A stretch of 64,000 nucleotides of DNA. Origin: Sclerotinia nivalis. Taxonomy: Eukaryota > Ascomycota > Leotiomycetes > Helotiales > Sclerotiniaceae. The position numbers and the translations under genes are program-made. Within the stretch, counting starts at the first letter, position 1. Each line of letters starts with the position of its first letter. The notes under the pieces were generated by a model that saw only the letters and a list, made by a program, of their open reading frames with translations, searched no databases and was not told the DNA's origin. This document shows positions 60,368 through 64,000 of this stretch, piece after piece. The stretch lies in NCBI GenBank assembly GCA_029531795.1, contig JAPEIS010000014.1, positions 186,001 through 250,000 on the forward strand. The letters run 5' to 3'.

Positions 60368-61849
60368 TTAATTGGATTTCCGAACGGTTATTTGGTATAT
60401 TTCGTATACTTTAGAGCTAGCTTTATACTTTCCTTTGCAATTAGTACATTTGATCATTAAATGCTGACAAGGTTTGCTTTTAGCTTGACAAATTAGACAA
60501 AAATAATCAGTTATAGTATGATTATTGCTACAAAATCCACAAACTGAAGGTTTTTTGTAATATGATTCATTATGGCCGAATCCTTGACATTTATTGTATT
60601 GAGAGGAAGGGGTGGAAGGATAGAATCTTTCAATTCTGATACTAATATCAGCGATATATAGTCTTTTTCGAATAGCTAATTCTACTTCCTTTTGTGTAGC
60701 AAATGTAATCACAATTGTTCCTTTTTGTTGAATAGCTTTTTTAAAAGCATTAGTGAGTCAATAAGGGGTACTCATTATAATAAACTCTGAATTGAAGGTT
60801 TTAATTTCGTCTTTAATCAAATCCATTCCTTTTGGATTAAAGAATTCCTTGATTGGGATTTTGTGTATAATCATTTTGTGCTATGGTTTGTCGATTTGAA
60901 ATCTTTCTGATTCGAGGATACGATTCCAGACTTCTTTTTTTTCTATAAGGAATTGTATATTGAAGGGGCTATTAGTGGTTAGGATGATATTGTTGTTTCT
61001 GGTTGTAGTAATGGCCGAGATAACTGGTCCGTTGATGTCAGTCTTTTTGAAAGCTTTATTGATCTTGTTTCTTGTATGTAATGGTATAAAGGAATTGGGT
61101 TGATGAAGAAATGGATTGATAAGGATTAATCATTTACTAGGAACATCATTCTTTTGCTTTATAGGCTTTTGTTTTGTAGAGTTTCTTTTGGAAATTACTT
61201 TCCATTCCTTTACTGATTTGGTAATAGTAGTATAGTTTGCTTTGTTAATTGGTGAAGCGTTTGTTGAAGGAGTAATTGATTGATTAGAAAGGTTGGAAAG
61301 ATGATTAGTTTGATTTTTAATCCTTTTGGTAACCTTTTCAAAATAGAAGATTTGTGATGTGATAATATTCGAAGCTTTTGTCAATTTTCCTTTTTCGAGG
61401 TATTCACGGAATATTTCGATTAGATTTAGGATCTTCGATTGTTCTTCGGTTTCTTTTTCCAAAAAGGCAATTAAAATAAGAAGATCTCTAGCTTTTTGGA
61501 TAGCTTCTTTTGATTTTGTGGAGTTAGATCTTGATTGACTAAATTGTTTGATTCTGGAGTTGATTGATTGTCGATGATGTTTGTTATTGATTTTAAAAGG
61601 AATCGATCTATTAGAGGATCGGAATGGATCATTTGAGTTGAGAATATCTAATTGGTTTTACGAATTGAAAGATTGGGCTGGGGTAGGATTCAAGAGATTG
61701 GGTGATCTTTGTATTGTGAAGGGGTTTCTGGATGGAGGGATTGGATCAATGGTGGAGGGGCTGGATGTTGGAGAGTCTAGTATCACTATTACTTGTGGGG
61801 GAGTAGGTTCAGGGGATGATTCAAGGGATCCTTCCATCGAAAAGTCCAT
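60368..61849 (-). pseudogene. LINE ORF1: gag-like protein with zinc knuckles
   Basis: The N-terminus opens at 61849 (MDFSMEGSLESSPEPTPPQV) with a Pro/Ser-rich stretch. A charged, helical middle follows (61130-61462). The C-terminal part (60712-60368) has CCHC-like knuckles CQGFGHNESYYKKPSVC, CGFCSNNHTITDYFC and CQHLMIKCTNC. At least four stops separate the blocks. It would bind RNA in an intact element. The pattern is the usual one for fungal LINE ORF1. Confidence 0.8.
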
Positions 61850-62102
61850 TATTGGACTTGATAAATTTATCAGAGTTTTATACGTTCAAATAAGGAGAAA
61901 AGTTGAGGGAAGTTGGAAAAAGTTTTTACGCGAATTTTCGTGTAAGTTTCGTGTTTTGAACGATGACGATAGTATCATAATAACTACTGAGCCGATTCAT
62001 TTGGGAACAATTGGAATGAATTTTGGGAGTATTTCTTTATTAAATAAAGGGAAGAACTGGTTGTATTTCGAAGAAATTTTGTTCTTCGAAATTTGTTGTG
62101 AG

Positions 62103-62118
62103 GTGATATGGGCGTTGA
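62103..62118. repeat. Target-site duplication, right copy
   Basis: GTGATATGGGCGTTGA, one mismatch from the left copy at 56119-56134. The PKS frame resumes immediately after it with LGPSFQGL. Confidence 0.85.
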
Positions 62119-64000
62119 GCTAGGACCATCATTTCAAGGATTGGACAACATTTATTATGACGGAAATAATGCTGCGATTGCAGACCTTGCCACATTCAAC
62201 TGGGCAGCTCATGAAGGTATCAATACTGTTGAGCCTCACACAATTCACCCTACCACTCTGGATGCTCTAGTGCAATTGTCATGGGTCTCACTTACAGATG
62301 GTTGTTCGACCAAGATACCAACAATTATCCCCACGCGGATTCACAGTGCCTGGATTTCCAACTCTGGTTTGAGCTATCCTGAGACTCAATCATTGCAGAT
62401 TCATTGTACTGCCGAGCTGAAAGGATCTCAAAAGGCTGAGGTCTCCAGTTTTGCCCTAGACGGTATGGGTAACCTTAGATTATCACTATCTCGTCTGGAA
62501 TCAAGCATGGTCTCAGATAGCACTACATTGCAAGAAGACGTCCAGCCAAAGCAAATAGGGTGGTACATGTCATGGAAGCCCGATATAACTTTTTTGAAAT
62601 CGCATGAGGTGCTTCGTTTCTGTCAAACAGCACCAGCCGAAGATGTTGAGCGAATTAAAATCTACCAAGACCTAGAGTTCATGTCGAACTACTTTGCCGC
62701 AAAGGCGCTGCATACCATTCCGGCGATGGACCAAAGAAACGCCAAGCCATATATGCGGAAGTATCTTGAAAGTCTTCGGAGACATTTGAAGGCTCATCAG
62801 AAAGACCCTTGCTCAGGTAGGCTTCTCCTGACGACCAAGGACGTTGATGATGATCACAAAATGGATGCTATTGTTAGCGGAGACATGAAGGAACATCCAC
62901 TTGTGCGGACTTATCTTGCAATTGGGGAAAGGCTACCAGAGATAATAAGCGGCGCAGCCAACCCACTAGAAATCCTCTTCTCGGAAGAAAACCTCGCAAA
63001 GTTGTCTTATCAAGACATTTGTGTAAGGGGTACTTATTGCAAGGAAATCGCCAAATATCTTGATCTACTAGCACATCAGAATCCGGGATTAGATGTGCTA
63101 GAGGTGGGTGCTGGGACAGGATCTTTTACAGAATGTGTATTGCCCGCTTTACTTCAACATGACGGCTGGGAGCGATGCACTGAGAGGTCAATTCCTATCA
63201 TTATACGGACATCTCGCCAAGTTCTTTTGAAGAAGCCCGCAAAAAGTTTGCTATCTCAACGAACAGGATTCAATTTCGAATGCTTAACATTGAAGGTGAT
63301 CTTGTGTCCCAGGGCTTTGAAGAATATTCCTTTGATTTAATCCTTGCGCACAGCGTAAGCTCCGGCTCCTATCAAACTCCATTTGCTGTATGATACTTAC
63401 GATTCCCAACAGGTCTTGCATGCCACGAGTAATATTGCGCATACATTGCAAAATTGCCACAAATTGTTGAGGCCGTAAGTGAGCCAGCTATAGTATAGAT
63501 ATTCTCTTCTGACTTACTTAGTGGCGGAAAGCTTGTCTTGCTTGAGATGGCGCAACCAGACTTGATGAGGACAGGATTCGTCTTCGGAGCTTTGGAGGGC
63601 TGGTGGCTAAGTAAAATCATTACAAATGAGAAGCATTTAACAGCACTGACAGCAAACGAGCAGGCACTGAGGACTTCCGATCAGATGGTCCTTGTATATC
63701 CGAGGAAACTTGGAATACGATTTTGACCCAGAATGGCTTTACTGGAGTAGATTTCTTGATTCGCGACACCGATGATCCGATGTATCACGAGTACAGTATC
63801 ATGGTGTCCACAGCAAATGAGGAGGACCCTGTGCCTCTTCCTATTCAAAATATAGTTTTCTTGATTGATCTCACATCTTCTCTGCAGCAAGAAGTTGTCA
63901 AAACCATTAAAGGTTACTTGGATCCTTCTATCAAGGCAGAAATCGAGTGTTTGTCGTATAAGGACACAATTTCTATCAGAGACGCACAATCATATTTCTT
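62119..64000 (+). pseudogene. Highly reducing PKS relic, DH end to C-methyltransferase (part 2)
   Basis: Continues the PKS frame after the LINE: LGPSFQGLDNIYYDG and HPTTLDALVQLSW are the second DH hot-dog (the latter with the catalytic Asp region). The C-methyltransferase domain follows, with PLEILFSEE and LDVLEVGAGTGSFTECVLPA (SAM-binding GAGTG near 63105). One base is missing near 63184-63189, which shifts the frame before TDISPSSFEEARKKF. Introns at 63355-63412, 63475-63521 and 63611-63663 join LILAHS, VLHATSNIAHTLQNC, GGKLVLLEMAQPDL and DGPCISEETWNTILTQNGF in phase. The window ends inside the region after the MT domain, so ER, KR and ACP are not visible. Order DH-MT supports an HR-PKS. 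Confidence 0.85.

Larger units (their letters stand above)
56135..62102 (-). mobile_element. Tad-like LINE (non-LTR retrotransposon), full length and degraded
   Basis: About 5.97 kb on the minus strand, inserted into the PKS. Order along the element: a gag-like ORF1 with zinc knuckles, then ORF2 with AP endonuclease, reverse transcriptase and RNase H, then an ATCA-type 3' tail. A 16-bp target-site duplication flanks it. No LTRs are seen. RNase H downstream of RT and a fungal host fit the Tad1 clade of LINEs. The sequence is visibly AT-rich and both ORFs are broken by stop codons, several of the TGG-to-TAG or CAA-to-TAA kind, so it is not autonomous. Because the 5' end reaches the target duplication, the copy is probably not 5'-truncated. 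Confidence 0.92.

Noticed and set aside
61581..62123. 180-codon plus-strand frame at the LINE 5' end
   Set aside because: It is antisense to LINE ORF1 and runs into the PKS target site; no domain is recognised.
63600..63670. Apparent frameshift after GWWL in the PKS MT region
   Set aside because: A 53-nt intron (63611-63663) restores the frame to the conserved TEDFRSDGPCISEETW stretch, so it is not a lesion.

Overview
The window looks like a chromosomal segment of a filamentous ascomycete. Introns are short (about 45-95 nt) with GTAAGT/GTATGT-type donors and CTAAC/CTGAC-type branch points, and intergenic DNA is long and AT-rich. Products such as homoaconitase, HR-PKS, GH3 beta-glucosidase, CAP proteins and a Tad-like LINE with RNase H fit such a fungus. 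A Leotiomycete close to Botrytis/Sclerotinia is my best guess, from recalled protein similarity rather than a search.

Layout. 1-270: 3' end of a DUF1479 gene. 2.2-5.8 kb (minus): three CAP/PR-1-like units fused in tandem, the first one broken. 6.4-9.0 kb (minus): mitochondrial homoaconitase (lysine synthesis). 9.7-11.5 kb: a multipass membrane protein with one in-frame stop and an upstream ORF that overlaps its start. 11.7-13.1 kb (minus): an unrecognised protein with four 16-residue C-terminal repeats. 13.4-15.1 kb (minus) and 15.5-18.2 kb (plus): UBR7/Mlo2-like protein and MCM2, divergent around a promoter with E2F/MBF-like sites. 19.3-22.0 kb: intracellular GH3-PA14 beta-glucosidase. 23.1-29.6 kb (minus): a decayed metabolic block with an MFS sugar-transporter pseudogene, unrecognised fragments, a P450 with two in-frame stops, an SDR lacking its catalytic Tyr, and a PTH11-like fragment. 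31.7-33.3 kb: conserved coiled-coil protein. 35.0-37.3 kb (minus): two-LIM-domain protein. 42.1-43.8 kb: INO1. 44.4-46.8 kb: OB-fold protein of the RPA70/MEIOB type. 46.8-53.8 kb: gene-poor AT-rich DNA. 53.8-64 kb: a highly reducing PKS relic cut in its DH domain by a full-length LINE with a 16-bp target-site duplication.

How it fits together. Intact housekeeping genes (LYS4, UBR7, MCM2, BGL, LIM, INO1, OB-fold) alternate with accessory DNA in which PKS, P450, SDR, transporter and receptor-like genes are dead or dying. Several nonsense codons are of the CAA-to-TAA or TGG-to-TAG kind expected from C-to-T change at CpA, as in RIP or simple transition decay. The most unusual features are the in-frame tandem fusion of three signal-peptide/CAP/hydrophobic-tail units and the clean LINE insertion in the PKS.
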